Part shown: positions 10,306 to 22,085 of the stretch, piece after piece | How positions within the stretch are numbered: position 1 is the stretch's first letter | How the letters are laid out: every line of letters starts with the position of its first letter | NCBI GenBank assembly: GCA_015143295.1 | Contig: CM026568.1 | Span: forward strand, 16,436,607 to 16,500,606 | DNA from: Tetracentron sinense | Lineage: Eukaryota > Streptophyta > Magnoliopsida > Trochodendrales > Trochodendraceae | Direction: 5' to 3' | DNA length: 64,000 bases | Made by a program: the position numbers and the translations under genes | Notes under the pieces: model-generated | The model's input: the letters and a program-made list of their open reading frames with translations, nothing else | Told to the model about the DNA's origin: nothing | Databases searched by the model: none

Positions 10306-10983
10306 TTCTCTAAAAAAAAAAAAACAAAGGTGTGTGGAGAACAAACAACTGACCTGGAGCGCTATATTTATTATCGGAACCCCACATGTATCCTCCGAGT
10401 CGACGCTTCCTTCTTCATTGCCAGATTTAGAAAATGACAAGCTTCTCAGGCCAAATACAGCACCACAAGAATAAACAGCGCATATATAAAAACAATGGCA
10501 ATACCAAAACAGTATCTGTACGATAGCGACTGTACAAAAGAACGGATGAGGTTAAGCAAGTTGCTAGGAAATAATGGAGATGGAGGCATGGAGCGAGAAA
10601 CCCGGATAGAGAGAGAGAGGGTGTTTCTTCAGAAAGAGATGATAAAAAATCAGTAAGAATGACAGTATTTAGGGTTAGTTGCTACTTCGACAGCTGTAAT
10701 AGTGTGACTCGTGACTCAATTGCGTGGTCGATTTTGATGTTAGGTGGCACTGTACCGTGTACGTACGGCACCTCTGTCCCTTTGTGCTGCGGATATTTTT
10801 ATGAGTTTTAACTTTTAACTATGGACCAGAGCTCCGGATTCTCCCAAAACAACGTTTTTATGTCAAGGGTTCTTGATAAGGATAAAGCTTCTCAAACTGT
10901 CCAAGGGCCGAGACCCACCCCGACCGTGCTCTAAGAGCACAGGATTTCTGGTGAGACCTACTATGTAAAATGGGCCCTACCTG
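10306..10983. other. No gene recognised
   Basis: About 680 bp of unassigned sequence with a short GA-rich stretch near 10605. It has moderate G+C and no long open frame; exon or UTR remnants cannot be excluded. Confidence 0.5.
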
Positions 10984-11277
10984 CACTGGCGGAGCCACAG
11001 GGGGCAGGGGATTCAGCCCCCCTGAAATTTAGAATTTTTTTTTTTTTTTTTCTACTATAGCAATAATAAGGGTATATAACCTGGGAAAGGGACGGAGCCG
11101 GAAGACGGAGAGCTCTAGTCCCCTTTGAATTTCTTAGAAAAAAATATTTTTTTTACAAAACGGACACAAATAAAGATGATGTGCCATGAACTTTGCCCCA
11201 AAAAAAGAAAAATCGGAGGTTACCCCCGAACCCTCATTGTTAGCCCCCCTACAAGAGAATCCTGGCTCCGCCCCTAC
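10984..11277. mobile_element. MITE with GGCGGAGCCA ends
   Basis: The left end CACTGGCGGAGCCACAGG and the right end CCTGGCTCCGCCCCTAC are inverted repeats. The flanks CTACCTG and CCACCTG suggest a 7-8 bp duplication. GGCGGAGCCA-ended repeats are common in plant genomes. The interior is AT-rich and non-coding. Confidence 0.65.
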
Positions 11278-11906
11278 CCACCTGAAATTGGTCTCAGTAG
11301 CAAAGTCCTTTTGATAAATATTAAAATAATGGAAGGACATTTTTGTTTATAAATTTCATATTTATTTATGTTTGGAAGCTCAAAAGCATAACTCAATCCA
11401 TCTCAATTTAAAAACTTAAGGTGAGAGGCTTAAGTAATCACTGAACTAAGATATGACTAGCCGATGTGGAACTAAGATAATACCAAGTTATCACCCTCTA
11501 AAGTTAGTCTACTTTCTTGTTTTAGTAAGTATTGCACAATACACGCTCACAGAGGTCAACACACGCACATATAGGGACCACAGAAAGCATAAAATTCACT
11601 AAAAAGGCCTAATTTAAGGTGAGAGGAGGAGTGTATGTTGTATAGTACTTACGAATGAGCTCCAAAAAAATTAGATAAATCGGGTTCATAGTTAAATTCT
11701 ATTTTTATTTACTTAAAAGGATTACGCCATCTGTCTTCTCTGATGCTACAATCCATTTTCACATGCAAACATATGGGATTACAAGAGCCTGACACAATTC
11801 TTGTCATTATGCATGAAAATTGGGGAGAGTGCAATGAGAGGAAAATTGGCTAACATTTAAAAGATTTAGTATTGTCTCTAGTTATAGCCAGTGACGTCCT
11901 TTCTGA
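11278..11906. other. No gene recognised
   Basis: Unassigned AT-rich sequence without long open frames or recognisable transposon ends. Confidence 0.5.
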
Positions 11907-12148
11907 CTTTTTTGCCCAACTTAACATATGTGTGTCCTTTTAACTTGGATTAAGAAGCTTTAACCCTTAGAATTATACTTCTAAACTTGGATTTTAGAAT
12001 AAAAATTCAAAAATTTAGGTGTCATTTCCTTTTGAACTGCCATGCATATAAAGGATATTCGGACTCCATATTTCAAAAGGACTTAGCGGACATATGGAGA
12101 ATCCAAAGTTTAAAACAAAACACAAGAGCTCACGAACAGCTCAAGCCC
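11907..12148 (+). repeat. Direct duplication, copy 1
   Basis: About 240 bp nearly identical to 13388-13636 (shared TTAAGAAGCTTTAACCCTTA, CATGCATATAAAGGATATT, AATCCAAAGTTTAAAACAAA). I place roughly 15-20 differences by eye. Confidence 0.9.
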
Positions 12149-12179
12149 ACCTCGTTAAGAGCTAGTTTGAACTTGTTTA

Positions 12180-13370
12180 TCTAATAAATGAATTGAGCTC
12201 GAGCTTAATTTTTGAATTTTTGAACTTGTTTGATTAACGAATTGACCTCAAATATGCATGATATTCGGCTTGAAAAAAACTTGACTTGTTTAATATATGT
12301 AAAGGTAAAAAATAGTAAAGACACACTTGAGGACAACTCTCAGTATACAAGACTAATGCTCCGAATGATCAAACCAACCCCGAACTCCACTTCGGGTCCG
12401 AGCAAGAATCGCGTCGGGGTAAATGCTCCAGATCCATTCCCATCTCGGAGAGTCTATAGCAAGTGGTATTGGATCACTGGATTAGCTTTACAGCTGTCTA
12501 AGATCAATCCGATCATGCAAGATCATGAACTGGATCAAGGAAACCTTCCTCACAAAACGGAAAATGAATCTATCATCCCACTGGCAGTATATTACGTAGA
12601 TGGAAAGACTTTCATTTGGAAAGGGAACATAGGCGGGAAGGTAACTGGCAAACCCTAAATCAATACCTCATAAATACAGAGGTAAGAAACTAGAAAAAAT
12701 GACGGATGAAAAGGCAGTGAAACCAAGAGAGTCTGTTTCCTCCATCATTCAGGGTTTTCTGTCTTTTTCTCCTCTTTCTAGCCTCCCTTATTGTTCAATT
12801 ACTGACTTGATCATCGGAGTGTATTCGCAAGTCAAAACTCCTCTCCCATTCCAGACGAACGAAGTAGCAGTTGATCTTGAAGGTGAACACATTGTATCAA
12901 GGTCTAGTAGCAGGTATTTTTCCCCTAGAAAATTATTGCCGTCTGTGGGAATCCTAATTGCTTGCTAACCAAGCCTGTTCTCTGATATCATGGGTCGCAA
13001 AAGAGCAGTTGCAATAGCCTCCATCCAGGAGGAACCATCTGCTGGGGGCAACCCCGAAGAACAGAATCAGCTTAACGCACTGATAGCCGCTATGGAGCGA
13101 CATCAAGCGGTCATGGAATGCATCAAAGAAGATAACCAAGACCTTCAGAAGAGGGTATTGGGGATGGAACAACCCATCCCAAAGAAGGACCACCCAGATG
13201 AAGGTGAGGGTGAATCTCACACCGTCGTGAATCAAACCCGAGAGTCTGATCATAACGGCACGAGACATGTACACCGCCCATACCATTCACGACACTCACT
13301 CAGCCCCTGGTAAAGGGAACCATGAGAAAGAGGACGCCCCAGGTGGCAGCGGAGGCATGACACTAAAGGC
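12180..13370 (+). mobile_element. Fragment of a Tat-like Ty3 retrotransposon
   Basis: TTGCCGTCTGTGGGAATC at about 12939 resembles the leader just after the LTR in Tat-lineage elements. From 12990 an open stretch of about 100 codons (MGRKRAVAIASIQEEP, later LNALIAAMERHQ) looks like the coiled-coil N-terminus of a Tat-type gag. Upstream sequence to about 12350 would be LTR. No protease or polymerase is present, so this is a truncated or non-autonomous piece. Confidence 0.55.
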
Positions 13371-13387
13371 GGTCATGGAACTCTTAT

Positions 13388-13636
13388 TTGACTTTTTTGC
13401 GCAGCTTAATTAACATATGCGTGTCCTTTTAACTCGGATTAAGAAGCTTTAACCCTTAGAATTATACTTCTAAACTTGGGTTTTAGAATAAAAATTCAAA
13501 AATATTAGGGGTCATTTCCTATTGAACTACCATGCATATAAAGGATATTTAGACTCCATATTTAAAAAGGACTTAGCGAACATATGGAGAATCCAAAGTT
13601 TAAAACAAAACATAAGAGCTCACGAATAGCTCGAGC
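13388..13636 (+). repeat. Direct duplication, copy 2
   Basis: Partner of 11907-12148. It stops exactly where the CACTA end begins (GAGCC then CACTAC), so the CACTA element probably inserted into this copy. Confidence 0.9.
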
Positions 13637-14039
13637 CACTACAAAACTATAGGCCTTTAACAGCGGTTTTTTAGCGGCAGTTATATATAACAACCATAGA
13701 ATGTTGTTTATAATGATAGTTTATTATAACCACTGTGGAATCCTGATTGCCGTGTATTTTTAGTGGCGGGTTATTAATAACTGCCGCAAATATATTGTTT
13801 TCAACAACAGTTATAATAATCCGCCATTGTAATATAGTTTGTAACGGCGATTATTCACAAACTGCAATTGAAAAAAGTTCACTCCACCATTTTGGCTTCC
13901 CACCTTGATTTCAGGGGCGGTTTTTTTAATAACCATCATTAAAAACGTTAATCGTAGAGACGGTTCGAAAATAATTGCCGTTTTTAACTGCATTGTAGCG
14001 GTGGTGTTAAAACCCGATCCTATAAATGTTTAATTAGGG

Positions 14040-14510
14040 CCCGGATAGTTTCCCCTCATTTCGCCTTGCTTGCTCGATTTTCCCTCTCCTTCATTCTATT
14101 CTCTGCTCCCCTCTCCTAATCTCTGGCGTCTCCGACCACCTGCACGGCTCCATGGTAGCCACCACCCACTCCAGCCACCTGCTCCTCCCTGCTCCGGCCT
14201 CCTTCTCCGGGCATCCACCTACTGCGGTAAGTCTCTCTCTCTCACTTGCAGTTTCTCTCTCTCTCTCTCTCTCACGCTCTCTCTATCTCTCTCCCTTCTC
14301 ATTTTTAATTTTAGGTTTTAATTATTGGGAATTCTTAATGTTTAATTAATTTTATGCTAACATATTTTAATTAATTCATTCTTAATTAATTTCAGGTCTA
14401 CTCTCTTTGTGCTCTCTCCCCTTTGTGCTCTCTCTAGTGCCTGCTTGTGCTCCATCTCCGGCACTGCCTCTACCCTGCCATCACTGCCCCTCTTGCGCCG
14501 GTAACCCCTC
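14040..14510 (+). other. Possible untranslated leader exons of the CACTA transposase gene
   Basis: Just inside the CACTA left end is a C/T-rich leader-like stretch (CGCCTTGCTTGCTCG, CTCCGGCCTCC). It has a potential donor at ACTGCGGTAAGT (about 14227), a potential acceptor TTAATTTCAG (about 14395) and a second donor at CGCCGGTAAC (about 14500). A (CT)n run lies at 14232-14292. Transcripts would be needed to confirm exons. Confidence 0.3.
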
Positions 14511-15286
14511 TCCCTGAAAAATGGCTTATTTATTCTTGATTCTGATTTTTGAGCCATATTACATGATCAATTGATCTTATTGCTTATTTATTCATGAAAT
14601 TTGGTGAAATTTATCCATGTTCCAATGCTGGATGAAAAAATGTTGTAGATATAACTTGTTTTGTACTTGTTTTACATACCCAAACACGGTAAAGATGGGA
14701 AAAAATAAGAAAAATATATAGAAATGCAATGACAGGATTAAGATTTTGATCATTTTTGGACTGTTGTTATGGGGGGAGCAAATCGTTTGTGTTTATCCCT
14801 GTGCCATTTACAGTGGCCTGGGGGTGTTTAAAGGTCAGGATCAATTGTACATTATGGATTTAACAACTGTAAAATTGATATGGCGCCTTTAAACACCTCT
14901 AGCACTAGGAGGTCACAGGGGTAATCACAGAGGATTTGGTTATGTTCTTTTGCAAGCTGTCTATTGTAGCAAATCCTTGTTCTAACCTGTTGAGTATATA
15001 CATAACCTTTTAAAAAAGAGTTCTGATTAGAGGACCACTAGGTCCTATTCTAAGCTTACCACCCCAATCAAATTTCAATAGACCCAGAAAGAAAAATAAA
15101 GGAAAAAATAAAATACAAATTTCATTGCCACATGTCAATTTTCATTTGAGTGGTCAGTTTGGATGAGAACCTGTGGTCTGTTTTCCATTTTCCTTTTAAA
15201 AATTGGATTGTTCAAGATTGGCTACACATACCCAATGGGCCATTATATTGAGTTATTCTATTATTAACATATGAATAGTTATTTTT

Positions 15287-15655
15287 AGAGTAACTATGAA
15301 CAGGAGCTTTGAGCAACCCATAAAATCCCTTGGGAAGTTGTAATTTGGTAATTACGAACAAAAAGAAATGTATTTTTAACACTAATATTTTTCATAAATA
15401 CTCCTTCCCAAAGCATTTTTTGGTTGCTCCGGTTGACTATTCAACCGGAGCTCCTATTCATAGTTAATCTCTTATTTTTATTAAATTTAACAATCAACTG
15501 CAATGGAAAGGGTATTTATGGAAAAATTAATTATTAAAAAATACTATCCTTTGGTTTTTTTTTTGTTTTTGCTATCATTACCCCAAAGCAATTTTTGGGT
15601 TGTTCCGTTTGAGTACTGTTGAACCCAAGCTCCTGTTCGGAGTTAATCTCTAAAT
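15287..15655. repeat. Inverted repeat with an extra direct copy
   Basis: Left arm 15287-15345 (ACTATGAACAGGAGCT, CCCTTGGGAAG) pairs with 15402-15470 (CTTCCCAAAGC, GGAGCTCCTATTCATAGTTA). A third, direct copy of the right arm is at 15580-15655 (CCCAAAGCAATTTTTGGGTT, AGCTCCTGTTC). Probably a rearranged MITE. Confidence 0.6.
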
Positions 15656-16054
15656 TTAAATGTGAATATAAAATTAGTTCAGAAAATATGTTAATCCTAA
15701 AGGGGATTAATTAATGCTGAAATTAAGAAATCAATGATCTCACCATGGAGGTTGCTTTGTTGATGATATCATTATCATAATCAGATAGCTTCGTGTCCTC
15801 AAGGATGGATAGCATCACGTCCTTGAAGTCCTGGTCACCATTTATATTTCCCAAATCAACACTCATCAAAATAAGAAAATTATGAATGTTCTATCCTTGA
15901 TGTCTTCTTTGTTGTAGTCTGCCCAAGAATAGATTGCATGTGTTCTGTTTTGCTTGGAGCTATTCAAACAAGAATGATTGCACCTCTAAATCCATTTTAA
16001 GTAACTGCGGTCATATATCTTGTGTATAAAGTTCATGTTTTAGTGTTGGCTTCT

Positions 16055-17215
16055 TCTGTTGTCAAAATAGTGAGTCTAGTGTTTCTTGTGTCATTGACTG
16101 CAAGCATCCACGACAAGTGAAGATGAAGACCGAAGAAGATCAGTTGAAGACATTCCGATCATAGTCTTCGTTTTGCTCATAATATGGTAAGTGACCTAGA
16201 TACCATGCTCCCTTAGGCGGAAATTGACTTAGAATAATTTTATGAATCTTAGGTGACTAGATATGTAGCCTTGAGAGTGTTAGATGATCATAAAAACTAA
16301 AGTTCCTTGTAAGGAGCATATCTCATTGACCGTAGCTCCAATTTTGCTCTATAATATACCAAATCGATCGGGAAGCACGTTTTCAGCAATATTCTTCTTT
16401 TTAAAGTGGTTTCTTACTTCTATATATCTTAGGTTTGATTCCCCAATCGAACCAAGGAAGTTTGTGAGAGTTTAGAGTGTTTCTAAAGGATTATTGGGGT
16501 TGCTCAAACTCATTCTCCTCTCCTCTTCCACCCTAGAGATTGCAAGTTCCATCTTTGCTTGCTTGATTATTCATTTGATTGGGATATACCTAGGGATTGT
16601 GTGATTAATTAAAATCATTAACTCATTCTGTGAAGAACACTTTGGCTGATATATTCCAGAGCATTTACAATGGAGATCGATCCAAGAAGGATCGTGAATA
16701 TTTGGTCGGTGGAATCTGAAGCCGTCGTGGACGTAGATCGATTTAAGAAGGATCGTGAATATTTGGTCGGTGGAATCTGAAGCCGTCGTGGATGTAGATT
16801 GATCTTTGGAGATCGTGGTTGTCGAGACTCAAGAGAAGTAGAGGCTGCTGAGGTTGTTCACGGATCTTGGAGAACGTGATTACTTATTGAAGCGTGTAGG
16901 ACTAGCCGTGGATCGATGAGCTCTAGTCCTATTTGGGTGAGGTTCGAGTCTATAAGTATCTTTACTTTGTCTTAGTAATCTCTTTGCTGGACTAGGTCCC
17001 GTGGTTTTTCCCGAAAGGGTTTTCACGTAAAAATCATTGTGTTGTGGTTTGCTTGTCTTCCTTATTTCTGCACTTTATTGTTCATCCTCCTTTAATTAAT
17101 ATTTAATTGTTAAATCTTAAAAATGGTAGATAGACTTTATAGGAAGACCTAGCTACCCCCTTGAATTTATGAGTTCTCAACTCAAATATTATTTTTGAGG
17201 TTCACCGGATTTTTT
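16055..17215 (+). mobile_element. LTR-like repeat, copy A
   Basis: Matches 28376-29560 in the same order: TGTCAAAATA, CTTGTGTCATTG, GGTAAGTGACCTAGATACC, TCCTCTTCCACCCTA, GGACTAGGTCCCGTGG, TTGTTCATCCTCC. The GTCCCGTGGTTTTTCCC plus ACGTAAAAATC motif resembles the downstream part of copia-type LTRs. No internal coding region adjoins, so it looks like a solo or truncated LTR. The interior holds two adjacent copies of a 57 bp unit (about 16670-16790). Ends are approximate. Confidence 0.6.
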
Positions 17216-19140
17216 CATTGTGTATTAGGTTGCTTTAAAACTTCAAAGAAATTCATGCTCAAGTTTTCTCTAGTGAGGTGGTTTTCACTAGTTTTAATAG
17301 TTTCACTTGCACCCTTAAAGGTGGTCCTTTAGTAGCTTTCGTTGGATTATAGTTTATCATTTATTTCATTGTATCGCTTGTTAGTAATATCCCATGATCC
17401 ATAATGCATTCATATTGTCTCCCTAATGTTAGTAATTACAATTTATAATCTTTGAAATAACTATAGATTGTTCTCTGATTTCATCATCTATTTACTCTAA
17501 TTACTTCTTTTCATTTCTTGACCTATGATGAATTTGTATTCTGCCATGTCCTCTAATGTTAGTAGTTACAGTTTATAATCTTTGAAGAAACTATACTTTA
17601 TTCTCCGGTTATGGATAATCATATGGGCACTGTGAATTTCAAGAGGAGAGGCTTTGTGGGTTCTCATTAGGTGGTTGTCAGGTTTGTGTTACTTTAATGA
17701 GATTCTAATTATTAGTTTGTAACAATCCAATTCTTAGTTAAATTTTAGGACAAATTAAAATCTGATTTTTAATATTAATTTTAACTAGGTTAGAATCTCG
17801 TTTCTAGTCAAGTGTTAGGTTAGTTTCAAACTTCAGGTGAAAGAAAAAAAAAGAAAGAAGAGAGAGAGATATTACGAAGAAAGATGATGATGTTGAACTA
17901 GAGTTCCTTATAACAAGGTTAAATGTTTAGTTTCTTATTTTTTTCTCAAAAAAAAATTTAAAATAAAAATTAACCCCATCTTGCTACCAAACACCCCTCT
18001 TAAATACCAAGGTCAGGAATAGGGTATCATGATATAGTCGAAGTGTCTAAAGGCAAGCAAGGAGTAAGGCAGTGGCATTTTTGTGATATGTGTCGTGTAT
18101 GGTAGTTAGTGTGGAGTGTTATACCTACTTTGGATTTTCTAACTAAGGAGGTCGAGCCCAGTTTTACCTTTTTTAGAAAGCAATATGAGAAGGGGTTATC
18201 TTTTAGGTGGGGTCGGACTTTATGGATGCTTCTTATCTTTCTATTATACATTGCTTTCTTTTAAATACATTGAACCCTATTTATGTCTCCACTGCTTTGT
18301 TTATGTTATCTACTACAGTATTACTGTATCTTTTTTTTTTTTTGGGTTGAACTATAGTACTAATGTATAGGGAGCTATCTTTTTATGTATATATACAATA
18401 ATTGTAATAACAATAACATATATTAGAAATCCACATAATGGGTGCATATACCTTGGGTAGGTAATGGCTCCAGTTAGAGTTTACTCGAATTAGATTGGGA
18501 ACAATCTAAAACAACTATGTTTTTCTTTTATGAAATTGTCACAAAAATAAAAAATTGTGCGATGGAATCTGAAATTAACCAAGTTCTATATATTTTGCTC
18601 GAAAATGTTACTAATTTTTAGGATCCTAATGAATATCCCTAAATCCTAATTCACAATCCTAATGAATTAGAAAAAGTGCCAATATCAAATAGTAGGGATT
18701 TAGTACATCATTTGAGATCATTATATACTCATGATCTCTGCAGTATATTCTCAAGGCCTATCAACATCAGTCATTGAAGCACTGGCTCTAATCGTCAACA
18801 GAAATGATATATGTTATTGTTGTGTATCCCAAATATGATTAGTTTAGCTATTTTATGTTCATGGGTTATAGACTAGTTTCTAACTATGTTATTTTCTTCA
18901 TATGTCTATGTTATGAACTACCCCTGGTCGTTCATAGGTAAATGCATATATATGCATTGAACCTTAGATCTCCCGTTCAAGAATCATTGCGTGACAAGTG
19001 CATTTCTTGTATCACCTATTTGGATGGATTAGTTGTAAAATATGACGTTTAGTTCTCTTATGGGGTTAACTTTTCGGTCTTCTTAGTGATAAAAGTGTAT
19101 TTGTCTGTATATGTTACGTGCCTTTAATAAGTAAATTGAT
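17216..19140. other. No gene recognised
   Basis: AT-rich sequence, presumably non-coding CACTA interior. A duplicated stretch (TAATGTTAGTARTTACARTT, TATAATCTTTGAA) occurs near 17425 and 17555. No further features seen. Confidence 0.5.
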
Positions 19141-19195
19141 CTTCTACACCTCATCAAGCCGGTCTTTTGAGGAGTATTGGTCAATGCACTTATCA

Positions 19196-19208
19196 TTGGT
19201 ATCAGAGC
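19196..19208 (+). other. Primer-binding-site-like motif (initiator tRNA-Met)
   Basis: TGGTATCAGAGCC matches the primer-binding site used by many plant LTR retrotransposons and is preceded by ACTTATCA, which could be an LTR end. No gag follows; instead, 120 bp later the transposase-associated exon starts. Either a retroelement scrap or coincidence. Confidence 0.4.
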
Positions 19209-19330
19209 CAGACCCCATGTGAGTTCGAGTCACAGAAAGGGCTACCTGAGGAGGGCTATGGAGAAAAGGCAAAAAAAAAAGCCCTGCCTCAGAGTGAAAG
19301 CCACCACGGAAAGGGCTACCTAGGGAGGGC

Positions 19331-22010
19331 ATATTTAGATAAGAGTTGGATTGAAATGTCAAGGTACTTTTTATCCAGAATTTTTTAAGAAGCACCAAAT
19401 GATAAAGTGTTAGTATCTAAGCAATTGCGAATGTATTTTTTGTATTAAATAGGGTGTCAAAGGAATATATAAAAGGGCTGAAGGAGTTCATAGAGTTTGG
19501 GATAGCTCGTGGAATGACCAATAACACCGGCGGTATAAAGTGTATGTGTCCCAAATATAACAATGTCCTCTATCAAGATAAGGTTACAGCGTATGAGCAT
19601 ATGATCTGTCATGGATTCGACTTGAATTATAAAATCGGGTATCATCATGGGGAGGACATATTACAGCACAGACCCGTTGTCCAAGTGTCTCAAAATCCTG
19701 ACGTGCACAACAGATAGAATGAGATGAAAGATATGGTGAACGATGTGTTTGAGGTCCCAAACCAAGATAAGGGTACAGTAGTTAAGATCCCAATCTTGTG
19801 TCTGATAGATTTTTTTAATTGATAAAGGATGTGGGGCAGGTTTTGTATCTAGCATGTAAGAATCACACGAAGTTGGTTTTCATCATAATATTATATCACA
19901 TTAAGTGTCTTAGTGGATGGAGCAATAAGTCATTCACCATGTTGGTTGAGTTGTTGAGGGAGGTACTCCCTGAGTGGTCAACACTACCAAATACTTACTT
20001 TCAGACAAAATTTGTGATGTCTGACTTGGGGCTTAACTATGATAAAATCGATGCATGTCCCAATGATTACATGTTTTACTGGAAAAATTCTACAAACAAA
20101 AAAGCATGAGACATCTGTGGTGAATCAAGATGGAAGACAGGAGATGATCAAGTGGAACGTAAGAAGAAAACTCCGGCCAAGATTTTGCATCACTCCCATT
20201 GAGACTCAAGTTATAAAGGTTGTTCATGTCGTCCAAGATTGCTTCTGAAATAAGATGAACTGATGAGGGTCTAACTAGGGATGGGGGTGAAGGCATCATG
20301 CAGACTCATCGGCTTGAGAAAATTTGGATAAAAAACATACTTTTTTTGCTTCAGAAGCTCGCAATGTCAGACTTGGGATGGCGAGTGATGGCTTCAACCT
20401 ATTTAGAACGATAAGTATTGCTCACAACACATGGCTTGTGATTCTTATTCCCTACAACTTATCATTGTGGATGTGCATGAAGCAGCTAAACTTCATTCTG
20501 TCTTTGCTTATTGCTGGTCCCTCTGGGCCAGGAAATGTCATTAATGTCTACATGAGGCCTCTAGTCGAAGATTTGAAAGACTTGTGGGAGAATGGGTTAT
20601 CAATTTATGATGCGTCAAAAAATGAGACATTTGTAAATCGTGCGACATTACTCTGGACCATTAGCAACTTCCCAGGGTATGCCATGTTTTTAGTTTGGAG
20701 CACAGAAGGAAAGTTGGCATGCCCTTCATGCAACAAGGACACTTTCCACTTAACACTTGTCTAAGAGTATGAAGCAATGTTACATGGGACATCGTCATTT
20801 CTTAAAGGGAGGTCACAGGTTCCGGAAAAATAAAAACTCTTTTGATGGCACTGTTGAGTCCAGATGTGCTCCAACTACAATCTCTAGGTCCAATGTGTTG
20901 CGTCAGTTGGAGGATATTGCTTTCTCCCTTGGGAAGCAAACTGGGCAAAAAAGACCAAGGCAGACAGGCCATGAGGATATGTCGTATAATTGGAAGAAGA
21001 CGAATATATTCTTCAAGTTGTCATATTGGGAGCACAATTTGTTGAAACACAACCTTGGTGTAATGCATATTGAGAAAAATGTATGCAACAATGTGCTCGG
21101 GACTTTGTTGGGTTTGGAAGGAAAATCTAATGATGGCTTAAAAGCTCGACTCAACTTGGTTGATATGGGTGTGAGACATGCACTTCACCCTCAGTTGCAG
21201 CCTAATACAAGCAAAGTTTATTTGCCCCTTGCATGCTTTTCGATGGACAAGAATGAGAAAGATTTATTTTACAAAGTTTTAAACAGTGTGAAGGTTCCAG
21301 ATGGTTACTCGTCAAATATTGCAAGACATGTTAATATTAAAGAACGTAAAATTTATGGACTGAAAAGCCACGACTCTGTATGTTATAATGCAACAATTCC
21401 TACAACTGGCTGTGAAAAAGGCATTGCTGAAGAATATAACTTCAGTCCTAATTGAATTGAGCAACTTCTTTCTAGCATTATGTTCAAAAATCTGTTAGGT
21501 CAAGGATTTGAGAGGGTTAGAGGAGAAAATTAAGCTTAAGCTTTGTCATTTAGAGAGAATTTTCTCGCTAGCATTCTTTGATGTTAACTTGCCTATACAT
21601 CTGGCCGGAAAGGCAAAGCTAGGTAAACCTGTACAATACTGGTGGATGTATCCCATCAAAAGCTATGTTTTCAATTATAATTTATCAAATGTTTAAACTT
21701 CTTGTTATAATTGTCTCGTTGTCTTACCTAAATTTAATCCACATAGGTACTTATATACACTGAAATCTTATGTGTGCAATCGAGCTTGACCAGATGATTG
21801 CATTGCAGAAGGGTACTTAGTGAAAGAATGCTTGACATTCTGCTCAAGGTACCTAAATAATGTGGAAACGAGATTGGACAGGCCAGTGAGGAATGATGAT
21901 GAAAGTGTGATAGGGGGTGTGCAGTCATTCGCTCTATGTGAATTAGAATGGTAGCAGACACATCGTTATGTGTTGTTCAACTCCGACAAACTCACAACAT
22001 ATCAAGAGTA
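19331..22010 (+). pseudogene. CACTA transposase (TNP2 type), decayed
   Basis: The parts lie in family order. The transposase-associated N-terminal domain spans about 19331-19690 (DKSWIEMSR, then KEYIKGLKEFIEFGIA, GGIKCMC, GYHHGE). The TNP2 core spans about 19820-21430 (DYDKIDACPND-like YDKIDACPNDYMFYWK, HNTWLVILIPYNLSLWMCMK, LLWTISNFPGYAMF, GKLACPSCNKDTFHL, ILLGKQTGQKRP-like). A DUF4218-like part spans about 21470-22010 (LCHLERIFSLAFFDVNLPIH, EGYLVKECLTFCSRYLNN, FNSDKLTTY). The enzyme would cut and move CACTA elements by binding their ends. The frame changes several times (near 19715, 20110-20320, 20760 and 21455) and stops interrupt the last part, so no functional protein is made. The first two exons still join in frame across a GT-AG intron. 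The 3' end stops at the 72 bp array and Athila insertion. Confidence 0.85.
19364..19452 (+). other. Intron within the CACTA transposase remnant
   Basis: ATGTCAAG then GTACTTTT at the donor, and TATTAAATAG then GGTGTC at the acceptor. Splicing gives MS-R-VSKEYI, which restores the continuous family motif, so the 89 bp intron is well supported. Confidence 0.75.
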
Positions 22011-22020
22011 AGATAAATAT

Positions 22021-22085
22021 TATTGATACATACTTGTGTAAAAATTTGCCATGTATAGTTATTGATATATACTTGAGTTATTTGG
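22021..22085. repeat. 72 bp tandem array, left portion
   Basis: One unit (GTGTAAAAATTTGCCATG, TATACTTGAGTT) lies left of the Athila insertion; five more units lie at 34381-34760. Confidence 0.8.

Noticed and set aside
12230-12968. Two open frames of 142 and 89 codons as genes
   Set aside because: They lie in what looks like LTR sequence before a Tat-like leader and show no recognisable domain.
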